A stretch of 64,000 nucleotides of DNA from Pseudomonadota bacterium. GTDB lineage: Bacteria; Pseudomonadota; Gammaproteobacteria; Steroidobacterales; Steroidobacteraceae. Positions 51,919-60,668 of the stretch are shown here, piece by piece. The notes below the pieces were generated by a model that saw only the letters and a program-made list of their open reading frames with translations, was not told where the DNA came from and did no database searches. The stretch spans positions 62,001 to 126,000 of the forward strand of contig QGVD01000001.1 in assembly GCA_003242685.1 (NCBI GenBank), given 5' to 3'. The stretch's first letter is position 1. Each line of letters opens with the position of its first letter. The position numbers were made by a program, and so were the translations under genes.

Positions 51919-52251
51919 TCACCTGGAGCGCACGGTCCCTGGCACAGTCGCATCGCGCACCGCCGCGTCGCAGGGCTGCGAGTCCGCGGCGCGCTCGCGC
52001 CGCCGATTCGCGAGCACCACGAACTGGCCCGTCACGGCGGTCGCGAGGATGAGACCGTTCGTGACCACGAACACCCAGTTGGCGACGAGCACACTGTAGG
52101 CGACGAAGCCGATCGAAGCGACGACCTGGCCCGCGAACAGCCAGCGCGAGACGCCGGCGGCCGTGCGCTCGCGCCACTGTGTGTAGACCTGGCGGCCGAG
52201 CGTGAGCAGCAGTACCGCTGCACTCAGCCAGCCGATGAGCTCCGTCGTCAT
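51919..52251 (-). CDS. SemiSWEET/PQ-loop-like membrane protein
   Basis: A 110-aa protein with three TM segments (about 5-24, 38-58 and 62-82), the size and layout of SemiSWEET half-transporters (LIGWLSAAVLLLTLGRQVYT then GVSRWLFAGQVVASIGFVAY). Such proteins dimerise to move small sugars. The N-terminus and second helix fit; the PQ motif itself is changed (RQ), so function is less certain. A sigma-54-type promoter (52304-52319) lies 42 nt upstream of the start in predicted transcript terms. Confidence 0.72.
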   Translation of the reverse strand: MTTELIGWLSAAVLLLTLGRQVYTQWRERTAAGVSRWLFAGQVVASIGFVAYSVLVANWVFVVTNGLILATAVTGQFVVLANRRRERAADSQPCDAAVRDATVPGTVRSR

Positions 52252-52303
52252 GAGTCCCGCCGATCGTCCGCTCGCGCTGCACGCGCGTCCTCCAGCCTCT
52301 CAC

Positions 52304-52319
52304 AGCAACGGCCGTACCC
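52304..52319 (-). promoter_or_regulatory. Sigma-54-type (-24/-12) promoter (SemiSWEET)
   Basis: Minus strand reads GGGTACGGCCGTTGCT: exact spacing, full TTGCT and ACG after GG-T. The predicted start is near 52293. It lies back-to-back with the hemerythrin promoter, 13 bp away. Confidence 0.72.
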
Positions 52320-52332
52320 GCCGTCCCCTGCA

Positions 52333-52348
52333 CGGCACATGGATTGCT
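52333..52348 (+). promoter_or_regulatory. Sigma-54-type (-24/-12) promoter (hemerythrin)
   Basis: CGGCACATGGATTGCT: GGCACA and TTGCT with exact spacing. The predicted start near 52359 lies 50 nt before the hemerythrin ATG. Confidence 0.75.
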
Positions 52349-52408
52349 TGAGCGAAGACAGGCAGCCCGCCCGGGGCGGCACACACGACAGACTCGAGGA
52401 GACTCACG

Positions 52409-53038
52409 ATGGCCAGCAAGCGCACGCCGCGCACTACATCGGTCCGCAGGAAAGCACACGCGACGAAACGCAGCCCGGCACGCGCTGCCCGCACGGCGCG
52501 TCGCGCCGACGTCCTCGCGATCCTCAAGGACGATCACGACCGGGTGAAGAAGCTCTTCCGCAGGTTCGAGCGCATGAAGGACGGCAACGCGCAGATGTCG
52601 CAGCTCGTCGAGCAGGCGTGCCGCGAGCTCGAGATACACGCGATGCTCGAGGAGGAGATCTTCTATCCGCGCATCCGTGAGCGCATGAAGGAGAGCGAGC
52701 TCCTCGAGGAGGCGGAGGTCGAGCACGAGAGCGCCAAGCACCTCATCCAGCAGCTCAAGCGGCTCGACGCGGACGATCCGAAGTACGCCGCGACCTTCTC
52801 CGTGCTGGCCGAATACGTCCAGCACCACGTCAGGGAGGAAGAGAACGAGATCTTTCCCCGGGTGAGGCGCGCGCGCATGGATCTCGTCGCGATGGGCGAG
52901 GAGCTGCAGGCGCGGAGAAAAGAACTCCTGGAATCCGGAGAATTCGCGGCAACGGGCATGCCGGGAGGCATGGAGAGGGAGAGCATCCCGCGCAGGGATC
53001 GCGACGCCACGCACTACCGCGACGTCGCCCGGCACTGA
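52409..53038 (+). CDS. Hemerythrin-domain protein
   Basis: A 209-aa protein: a basic, disordered N-terminus (Arg/Lys/Thr-rich, residues 1-30), then a hemerythrin HHE domain with the iron ligands in ILKDDHDRVKKLF, ELEIHAMLEEEIFYP, VEHESAKHLI and YVQHHVREEENEIFP, then a polar tail. HHE proteins bind O2 or iron, or act in redox and nitric oxide defence. The GAGGAGA ribosome-binding site and the sigma-54-type promoter place it in the putative RpoN group. Confidence 0.9.
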   Translation: MASKRTPRTTSVRRKAHATKRSPARAARTARRADVLAILKDDHDRVKKLFRRFERMKDGNAQMSQLVEQACRELEIHAMLEEEIFYPRIRERMKESELLEEAEVEHESAKHLIQQLKRLDADDPKYAATFSVLAEYVQHHVREEENEIFPRVRRARMDLVAMGEELQARRKELLESGEFAATGMPGGMERESIPRRDRDATHYRDVARH

Positions 53039-53117
53039 AAGCCCGCCCTCGTGTAACGCGTCGGCCTCCCCCGTGGAGCCGGGAGGGGTTCGCGGCGAGG
53101 ATCGGCAGCGGAGGCGC

Positions 53118-54524
<1,407 letters not shown>

Positions 54525-54782
54525 GTACCTGTTCCCTCAAGCGATTCCGGTCGTACGACGGTGGTCCGTGATGTTTCCGGCACGCGCCGCCACGCATACC
54601 GGTCCGGAGCGTGTGCTCCTGCCCTCCTGCCGGACGGCGCCCGCACCGGGCAGAGGACTGTGGCTCGCGTCTTCCGTTCGGAAGGAGTGGCGGATGCGAG
54701 CCTCGAGCGACCGTCAGCAGTGGTGGGGATGTGTGAAGCCTATCACGTTCGGCCGCCGGCTGCCGCCCGGGGAATCCGCGGC

Positions 54783-55964
54783 CTAGCTGCGGCCCGAAGT
54801 CCCGAGCTGCCGCCCCAGAGGCGACGTTGCGGACAGCCCGTGCAGCACGACCGACGTGAGCAGAGTGACGAGCGCGATCGCGGCGATCTCGTGCGCGAGC
54901 CCTGCGCCGAGCCCCTCGTTAATCCCGTGCGCCAGCAGGTACACGGATCCCATGCCGCGTACGCCGAACCAGCCGATCGTACGCCGGTCGGCCCCGGACA
55001 GAGCGATGTTGCCCAGCGCGAGCCGCACCGCGATGGGGCGGACGACACCGAGCACGACCAGCGCGAACAGGAACATCTCCGGCCGCAGCTCCACCCGGGC
55101 GAGGAGCACGCCGACCAGCACCAGCATGATGATCGCCGCGGCGCGCTCGAGACGGAGTGCCATGCCCAGCATGCGGGGCGAAGGTCTGCGCACGCGTCCG
55201 GCGGGATGCAGTCGGGCACCATTGCCGAGTGCGAGCCCCGCCGCAAGCGCGGCGAGCGGTCCGCTGCTTCCGATCGCGGCCGCGCCGCCGCAGGCGAGGA
55301 CGAGGGCGGCGAGCGCGAACAGCTCCTCGGGAAGATCGAGCTGCCGGTCGCGATCGAGCCGGGCCAGGAGTCGCACCGTTCCTGCACCGATCAGCCATCC
55401 GAACGCCGCACCGCCGGCGAACGCCCATACGACGTCGACCATCGCCCAGCGCAGCGCCATCGGTCCGAGCTCGTGAAGGCCGGTGAGCCCGAGCGCGAAC
55501 AGCAGTACGGACAGAGCGACGGCCTGATTGAGCGCACCCTCGCCCACGAGCGTCGTGCGCACCGATTCAGTGTCGCTCTCCAGCGGCAGCGGCACGTCGC
55601 GCGCGAGCACGGGATCCGTCGGCGCGAGAATCGCACCGAGCAGCAGCGCGTGCGCGAAATCGAGATCGAAGAACACGTGTGCTGTTCCAGCCACGAGTGT
55701 CGCCGTCGCTACCGTGGTGATCGTGGACAGCCGCACCGGCACGCGCCACGCCCGCCACTCGAGCGCCTGGCGCAGCCGCAGCCCGATGCAGAAGAGAGCG
55801 AGCGCCACGAGCAGCTCGCCGAGCGTCTCGACGACGCGACCGTGCTCGCGCCATCCCGCGTCGATGAGCCCCAGGCCGATCGGTCCGAGCAGCACGCCCG
55901 CACCGAGGTAAACGATGGGGGGAGTCAGCGGCCGGCGTGCGACGTGTGAGCTCGAGACCGCCAT
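54783..55964 (-). CDS. Cation:proton antiporter (CPA1/NhaP-like)
   Basis: A 393-aa inner-membrane protein with about twelve TM segments. The characteristic ALLLGAILAPTDPVLARDV motif in TM5 carries the acidic ion-binding site, and VGEGALNQAVALSVLLFAL in TM6 is also typical. It exchanges Na or K for protons. It starts 25 bp after the DUF2383-type gene stop on the same strand, so both are likely read from the sigma-54-type promoter at 56527-56542. Confidence 0.88.
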   Translation of the reverse strand: MAVSSSHVARRPLTPPIVYLGAGVLLGPIGLGLIDAGWREHGRVVETLGELLVALALFCIGLRLRQALEWRAWRVPVRLSTITTVATATLVAGTAHVFFDLDFAHALLLGAILAPTDPVLARDVPLPLESDTESVRTTLVGEGALNQAVALSVLLFALGLTGLHELGPMALRWAMVDVVWAFAGGAAFGWLIGAGTVRLLARLDRDRQLDLPEELFALAALVLACGGAAAIGSSGPLAALAAGLALGNGARLHPAGRVRRPSPRMLGMALRLERAAAIIMLVLVGVLLARVELRPEMFLFALVVLGVVRPIAVRLALGNIALSGADRRTIGWFGVRGMGSVYLLAHGINEGLGAGLAHEIAAIALVTLLTSVVLHGLSATSPLGRQLGTSGRS

Positions 55965-55988
55965 TGCCGCCTCCGTCTGCCGCGGCGC

Positions 55989-56471
55989 TCAGCGCCGCAT
56001 GGCAGTGTGCCGATCGCGGGCCGCGCTTCCGGGGCGAGCATGCCGGACACGCAGCCCGCGGATCCGGTCCCGACTGCTCATCACGCTCTCGAACTGTCGC
56101 AGCACCACCTGACGCACGAAGTCGGGCAGATGCTGGTCGTCGAGCGCGTTGCGATAGATCTCGAGCGCGCGGTCCTCGCCGCGCTCGCATTCCTCGAGCA
56201 ATGCGTCGTCGTCGCGCGCCTGCGCGTCCTGAGGGTCGGCGCGGTTCCGTTGCGCCGTGCCGGCGGTGCCGACACCCTGTCCGCCACCGAGCTGCCGCAC
56301 GAGGCGGCGCAGCTCCTGGGCCGCGTCGGCGCACTGCCGCGCACGAACGATGAACAGCCGGCGCACGGAGGCGTCCGACGCGCGGCGCGCGCAGATACGG
56401 TATTCCTCTTCTCCTTCGCGGTTGATGTCGATGAGCTCGCCGAGCGTCCGGATCGCGTGATCGTTCTTCAT
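55989..56471 (-). CDS. DUF2383-type helical protein (copy 1)
   Basis: A 160-aa, all-helical protein. It opens MKNDHAIRTLGELIDINREG and has the ferritin-like DUF2383/PA2169 pattern: EEEYRICARRA, RRLFIVRARQCADAAQELRR, DDALLEECERGEDRALEIYR and LPDFVRQVVLRQFESV. Family members are four-helix bundles of unknown function linked with stress. The basic tail after residue 135 is extra. It shares layout with 57383-57844. The start is supported by the promoter at 56527-56542 (leader about 45 nt). Confidence 0.82.
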   Translation of the reverse strand: MKNDHAIRTLGELIDINREGEEEYRICARRASDASVRRLFIVRARQCADAAQELRRLVRQLGGGQGVGTAGTAQRNRADPQDAQARDDDALLEECERGEDRALEIYRNALDDQHLPDFVRQVVLRQFESVMSSRDRIRGLRVRHARPGSAARDRHTAMRR

Positions 56472-56526
56472 GATTGGCCTCGGTCGATCTTCTGGACGTC
56501 GCGTGCGCAAGGTCCGGAACGGTCCA

Positions 56527-56542
56527 AGCACGAGTCGTGCCC
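56527..56542 (-). promoter_or_regulatory. Sigma-54-type (-24/-12) promoter
   Basis: Minus strand reads GGGCACGACTCGTGCT: a full GGCACG -24 element, exact spacing and GTGCT at -12. The predicted start near 56516 serves the DUF2383-type gene and antiporter. Confidence 0.68.
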
Positions 56543-56603
56543 ATCCGGCGTGCGCGTTGTGAGCTCTGCGGCGGTGTTCCCGGCGCGAACGGCGGGAACG
56601 CGA

Positions 56604-57299
56604 TCAGCCGCGATCGGCTTCGCGCGCCGGAGCCGCGGCCACTCGCAGGCTCCGGACCATGTTCAGATGAGTGCGCAGCGTGGGAAGCTGCGACTCCGCA
56701 TAGGTTCTCAGCTCCGGATCCGACACGCCCGACGCCGCCTGCTCGAACATGGCGAGGGTTCGCTGCTGAACCTGCAGCATGTGCTGCGCATACGTGCGGT
56801 CGAACCGCTCGCCTGAAACGGACTGGAGCTCCTCGATGATCCTGCGCTGCCCGGGGTCGGGCTCCTTCGGCAGCTCGACGCCCTTCGCCTGTGCGAGCTC
56901 GCGCAGCTTCTCGCCCTGGTGCGTGTGCGCCTTCTCGATCATGTTGGCGAACTCCTTGACCTCGGGGCTCGCCGCCTTGCTCACTGCGAGCTGCGCTGCC
57001 TCGATCTCGAGGAGCCCGACCTGCGCCGCGCTCGCGAGGAACTTGCCGTCGTCCATGCGGGCAGGTGCACCCTCCATCGTGCCGGACTCGGGCTCGGCCG
57101 AACGCCCGGCGGCACCGCCGTACACCGAATCATCCGGCAGGGTGCGCATGTCCGGGGATGACTCCTGCTCGGTCTGAGCGGTCGTATCCGTGGCGCCGCC
57201 CCTGTCTTCCTGACCGCCGCAGGCCGCCAGCCCGCCGATGAGGGCGATCCCGCCGAGCCGAAGTACCGTCCGCGCTCCGAGCTTCATTGCCGACTCCAT
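56604..57299 (-). CDS. DUF4142-type lipoprotein
   Basis: A 231-aa protein with a lipoprotein signal (lipobox LAAC near residue 27, in GGIALIGGLAACGGQ). A Ser/Thr/Asp-rich linker follows, then a DUF4142 helical domain (about 80-215: KFLASAAQVGLLEIEAAQLA, VKEFANMIEKAHTHQGEKLR, RTYAQHMLQVQQRTLAMFEQ). DUF4142 is a ferritin-like four-helix fold of unknown function found in envelope-stress gene sets. It lies 83 bp downstream of DUF2383 copy 2 on the same strand and probably shares its promoter. Confidence 0.87.
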   Translation of the reverse strand: MESAMKLGARTVLRLGGIALIGGLAACGGQEDRGGATDTTAQTEQESSPDMRTLPDDSVYGGAAGRSAEPESGTMEGAPARMDDGKFLASAAQVGLLEIEAAQLAVSKAASPEVKEFANMIEKAHTHQGEKLRELAQAKGVELPKEPDPGQRRIIEELQSVSGERFDRTYAQHMLQVQQRTLAMFEQAASGVSDPELRTYAESQLPTLRTHLNMVRSLRVAAAPAREADRG

Positions 57300-57382
57300 G
57301 GCCTCCTGTCGCCTCCTTCCGCAGTACCGCACCGCGACGGAACCGTAAACGGCACCGCCGGAGCCTGTACCTTTTACAAGAA

Positions 57383-57844
57383 TCAGGCGCCGTGTGAATG
57401 AATTGCGCACTGACCCCGCAGTGCGCCGATCTGTTCGCAGCGCTCGAACACGCGCTCCGCCTGCAGCTGCACGGTCCGCCGGATGCGTTCCGGCAGGTAG
57501 CCGCTGAGCGCCTCCTCGTAGCGGTCGAACGCCCTCTGCTGAAGCCTCTGCCACCGCTCGACCACCGCGAGATCGTTCGCCCCGAGCATTGCGGCTCGGA
57601 GGGCCGTCCACGCGCAGGTCAGACCCGCAGCCGGCGTGCCCGAGGTGGCGGGTTCCCCTTTCAGAAGCAAAACAAGGGCTTGCAGCTCGTCTCCCTGTCT
57701 TCCCCACTCCTCGCTCCGGTACTGGAGCAGGGTCCGGAGCCCCGAGCTCTCGGCGGCGTTCATGCCCACACGGCAGAACCGTTCGCCGTCACGGCAGATC
57801 CTGATCAGTCGATTGAGCGTGCGGATCGTGTCCTGCGTATGCAT
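57383..57844 (-). CDS. DUF2383-type helical protein (copy 2)
   Basis: A 153-aa paralogue of 55989-56471: MHTQDTIRTLNRLIRICRDG, a central VLLLKGEPATSGTPAAGLTC, and the same final helices (WQRLQQRAFDRYEEALSGYL, ERIRRTVQLQAERVFERCEQ). The start at 57844 is chosen because GAGGCC lies just upstream and the sigma-54-type promoter (57881-57896) gives a 26-nt leader; the longer frame would begin inside the leader. Four-helix stress protein of unknown function. Confidence 0.8.
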   Translation of the reverse strand: MHTQDTIRTLNRLIRICRDGERFCRVGMNAAESSGLRTLLQYRSEEWGRQGDELQALVLLLKGEPATSGTPAAGLTCAWTALRAAMLGANDLAVVERWQRLQQRAFDRYEEALSGYLPERIRRTVQLQAERVFERCEQIGALRGQCAIHSHGA

Positions 57845-57880
57845 GGGGCCTCGCGACCACAGGGATTTCACATAAGTTCA

Positions 57881-57896
57881 AGCATGAACTGTGCCC
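57881..57896 (-). promoter_or_regulatory. Sigma-54-type (-24/-12) promoter (DUF2383 copy 2)
   Basis: Minus strand reads GGGCACAGTTCATGCT: GGCACA, exact spacing, ATGCT. The predicted start near 57870. It stands back-to-back with the promoter at 57912-57927, 15 bp apart. Confidence 0.68.
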
Positions 57897-57911
57897 ATCG
57901 CGGGAGGCGTC

Positions 57912-57927
57912 TGGCACGGGCATTGCA
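57912..57927 (+). promoter_or_regulatory. Sigma-54-type (-24/-12) promoter of a small RNA
   Basis: TGGCACGGGCATTGCA matches the consensus TGGCACG-N4-TTGCA at every specified position. The predicted start near 57938 leads not to a gene but to a terminator at 58056-58088. Confidence 0.85.
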
Positions 57928-57937
57928 TGGATACTCC

Positions 57938-58088
57938 GTGAGAGGAGCCTTCGTGGCGATCCGCAAGGAAAGACGCCCGGGGCGCTCAGTGGAATTCGAC
58001 TCCGCGGCCTGGCGATCTGCCGGCGGCGGAGGGCGTACAGAAGACCCCCCGTTTGGCGGGCTGTGGTGCGACCAGCCCGCTTTTTTTT
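57938..58088 (+). ncRNA. Candidate sigma-54-dependent small RNA, about 150 nt
   Basis: A perfect -24/-12 promoter (57912-57927) and a strong intrinsic terminator (58056-58088) enclose about 151 nt with no complete ORF: the one open frame runs through the terminator, and the others lack a usable start. It lies in the 302-bp gap between the divergent DUF2383 gene and the 95-aa gene. This architecture is that of sigma-54-driven regulatory RNAs such as CrcZ; the sequence is not one I recognise. GGA triplets occur four times, too few to argue for CsrA/RsmA binding. Confidence 0.65.
58056..58088 (+). terminator. Intrinsic terminator of the small RNA
   Basis: GCGGGCTG (58056-58063) pairs with CAGCCCGC (58073-58080) across a 9-nt loop and is followed by eight T (58081-58088). 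This is the strongest rho-independent signal in the window on the plus strand. Confidence 0.88.
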
Positions 58089-58146
58089 GCCCGTCGCTCG
58101 CGCGGCCACGCTTGCAGGACGCCCGTGCGAGGTTCAGATTGTCGCC

Positions 58147-58434
58147 ATGGATGGAGCGCAGGCCTCAGCCATTCATCAGGCACTCGTCTCCGTGCAGGAC
58201 GCAGTGACCCAGATGACCTTCTCGAGCTGCGACAAGGACGACGTCCTCGAACTCATCGAGCGCGTCGAAAACGAGCTGCACTCGCCGCACCCGAACCTCG
58301 CGCTGATGTGCACCTTCCTCAACTCGATCGCGCGGAGCCTGCGCGCTCAGCCCGAAGCGCGCGAGGCATGTCTCGCCATCGAGGAAGCCATCGAGAAGGC
58401 CGGCATGCCGAGCACCTGGCAGTCGGGCATCTGA
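58147..58434 (+). CDS. Uncharacterised small protein, 95 aa
   Basis: A 95-aa acidic, helical protein (MDGAQASAIHQALVSVQDAV, then LELIERVENELHSPHPNLAL and CLAIEEAIEKAGMP) with three Cys and no signal. I do not recognise a family. The start at 58147 is internal to a longer frame, but the earlier one (58063) lies inside the terminator stem. No clear promoter is visible; it lies just after the small RNA terminator and converges on the hybrid kinase gene. Confidence 0.6.
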   Translation: MDGAQASAIHQALVSVQDAVTQMTFSSCDKDDVLELIERVENELHSPHPNLALMCTFLNSIARSLRAQPEAREACLAIEEAIEKAGMPSTWQSGI

Positions 58435-58482
58435 GAAAAGCCTGGGAGAAGGCGCCCGCCTGCTGCGAGTTCCTGCGCGCGC

Positions 58483-60474
58483 TCAGCGCGCGTTGCGTCG
58501 CTCCGCAGTGAGCCGGCGCAGTGCCGGCACGAACGCATCGAAGTCGACGGGCTTCGCCACGTGCATGTCGAAGCCCGCTTCGATCGCCGCCTGCACGTCC
58601 CACTTCGACGCATAGCCCGTGAGGGCGATCGCCACGATCCGGCGCGTGGGATACTCCGCACGCAATCTGCGCACGAGCGAATAGCCGTCCTCGCCCGGCA
58701 TACCGATGTCGGTGACGACGGCATCGAAGCACGCCCCTGTCGCTGTCAGCCTCTCGAGAGCCTGAGCGGCGGACTCCGCCACTTCGACCCGTGCACCTTC
58801 GAGCCGCAGCGTCTCGGCGACGACGGCGCGCGCGTCCGCTTCGTCGTCGACGACGAGCACGGATACCCCCTCGAGGGTACGCCGCAGCGCGCGCCGCGAG
58901 ACTTCCTCTCCATCGGCGGCGCCGTCCTGATTGCGAAGCGGCAGTCGTACCGAGAACGTCGCGCCGCGACCCGGACCGGCGCTGCGCGCGCTCACCGAGC
59001 CGCCGTGAAGCGCCACGATCTCCCGCACGAGCGCGAGCCCCAGCCCGAGACCGCTGCAGGTTCGCGTCGTCGAGTCGTCGCCCTGGCGGAAACGATCGAA
59101 CACGTGCGGCAGCAGGGCCGGATCGATCCCCTGCCCGGTATCCGTGACGCTGAGCTCCACGTGCTCGCCCAGCCGGCACAGGCGGACGCCGATGCGACCG
59201 CCCGGCGGCGTGAACTTCACGGCGTTCGAGAGCAGATTCGCGACGACCTGCTGCAGGCGATCCGGATCGCCGTACATCTCGCCCTGGATGCCGCCGAAGT
59301 CCGCGCTGATCTCGATGCCCTTCAACGCGGCGGCCGGGCGCGCCGCATCGAGCGCTGCGTTCACCACATTCGCGAGCCTGAGCAGGCGCGGCTCGATCCG
59401 GAGCTTGCCCGCGCTGATGCGGCCGAGGTCGAGGAGGTCGTTGACCATCTTGAGCTGGACCCGCGCACCGCGATCGACGCGCTGAGTGATGGATGCGACC
59501 TCGGGGTCGTCCGCGCGCTTGACCGCCAGGATCCGGTTCCAGCCGAGGATGGAGTTCAGGGGCGAACGCAGCTCGTGCGAGAACATCGAGAGGAACTCGT
59601 CCTTCGCCCGGTTCTCGGCCTCGGCACTCTCGCGGCGCCTGCGTTCGCGTTCGAGCTCGCGCCGCAGCTCGAGCTCGGTGCTCTCCATTCCGCGGCAGTC
59701 CTCGCGCACGCCGATCACCCGCGCGCCGCGCTCGTCGTCGGCGATCACGCGTCCGCGGAACGCTACCGGGCGAATCCCGCCGTCCGGTCCCGTGACACGC
59801 GCTTCACACTCGAACGCCGAGCGCGCATCCAGCGCCGCACGTACCGTCTCCTCGAATCGCACGCGATCCCCGGGATGAAGGCTGGCGAGCAGCGTCGTGA
59901 AACCGGGATCGGCATCGACGGGCACCCACCATTCGAAGAGGTCGCCCGATGCGCCACGCGCGACGCTCCGCTCCGCGGCCGATGCGTCGCGTGCGCCGTC
60001 CACGCGGCGTGCCTCGTCGGCGTCGCCGGCAGCGGGCGGCGTCGCGACGATGAAGAGCACGTGAGGCGTGCCGTCCTCCGCGTGCACCGCGCGTCCGCGC
60101 AGCGCGACGTATGACGGCGAAGAGCCTGCAGCCGGCTGCACGCGCACCACCATGTCGAGCTCGGCGCGCCCCTCGATGGCTGCGGCGATCGCTTCGCCGA
60201 GCAGCGCACGGTCATCCGCATGCACGCACCGCTCGATGTCCGGCCATTCGATCGACGCATCGGGAGCGCATCCGAACTGCGCCTTGAAGAGCGAGCTCGC
60301 GGAGAGCAGACGCGCGTTCCGATCGAGTCGGCAGAAACCGATCCGGCCGGCAGCGAGCGCGAGTTCCAGCTCTTCACACCTGAGCGCCAGCAGCTCGCTG
60401 CTGCCGCCCGTCCATCCGGCCGCGGCGTGAGACTCTGCGTGGGAACCCGGACCGGCCTCGCGAATTGATCTCAT
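58483..60474 (-). CDS. Cytoplasmic hybrid sensor histidine kinase/response regulator
   Basis: A 663-aa protein without TM segments: two PAS-like domains (about 38-147 and 176-260), a coiled coil, HisKA with phospho-His H300 (FLSMFSHELRSPLNSILGWN), HATPase (VVANLLSNAVKFTPPGG, GQGIDPALLPHVFDRF, GLGLGLALVREI) and a C-terminal receiver (VSVLVVDDEAD, Asp in AVVTDIGMPGEDG, Lys in HVAKPVDF). It senses a cytoplasmic signal and can relay phosphate through its own receiver. It is divergent from rpoN, which suggests a link to control of the sigma-54 group, possibly via the NtrC-type regulator; that is inference. Confidence 0.9.
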   Translation of the reverse strand: MRSIREAGPGSHAESHAAAGWTGGSSELLALRCEELELALAAGRIGFCRLDRNARLLSASSLFKAQFGCAPDASIEWPDIERCVHADDRALLGEAIAAAIEGRAELDMVVRVQPAAGSSPSYVALRGRAVHAEDGTPHVLFIVATPPAAGDADEARRVDGARDASAAERSVARGASGDLFEWWVPVDADPGFTTLLASLHPGDRVRFEETVRAALDARSAFECEARVTGPDGGIRPVAFRGRVIADDERGARVIGVREDCRGMESTELELRRELERERRRRESAEAENRAKDEFLSMFSHELRSPLNSILGWNRILAVKRADDPEVASITQRVDRGARVQLKMVNDLLDLGRISAGKLRIEPRLLRLANVVNAALDAARPAAALKGIEISADFGGIQGEMYGDPDRLQQVVANLLSNAVKFTPPGGRIGVRLCRLGEHVELSVTDTGQGIDPALLPHVFDRFRQGDDSTTRTCSGLGLGLALVREIVALHGGSVSARSAGPGRGATFSVRLPLRNQDGAADGEEVSRRALRRTLEGVSVLVVDDEADARAVVAETLRLEGARVEVAESAAQALERLTATGACFDAVVTDIGMPGEDGYSLVRRLRAEYPTRRIVAIALTGYASKWDVQAAIEAGFDMHVAKPVDFDAFVPALRRLTAERRNAR

Positions 60475-60614
60475 GTCGTTTGCATGGGCTTTCGAAGTGA
60501 TGGCTGTGCAACGCTCGCTTTCTTACACGTCCTTGCAACTTTTCCTTGCGCGGCCGTTCGGTCGCGAGCCGAGCGACGGATCGATGCCGTTACAGGGCGT
60601 GGAACCGATCAAGT

Positions 60615-60630
60615 TGGCATGGCTGTTGCT
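60615..60630 (+). promoter_or_regulatory. Sigma-54-type (-24/-12) promoter upstream of rpoN
   Basis: TGGCATGGCTGTTGCT differs from the consensus TGGCACG-N4-TTGCW at one specified base. The predicted start near 60641 gives a 28-nt leader to rpoN (60669), so rpoN would be self-activated. Confidence 0.82.
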
Positions 60631-60668
60631 TTACCTTGGTCGTTCGAACTGCTGAGGAACTCCCCCGC

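Noticed and set aside
57938..58055. GGA triplets suggesting a CsrA/RsmA-sponge RNA
   Set aside because: Only four in about 120 nt of GC-rich sequence, which is near chance; no clear hairpin-loop placement seen.
57938..58207. A peptide starting near 57938 or 57953 inside the small RNA
   Set aside because: The only open frame runs through the terminator stem and T-run, so no complete peptide is encoded before transcription ends.
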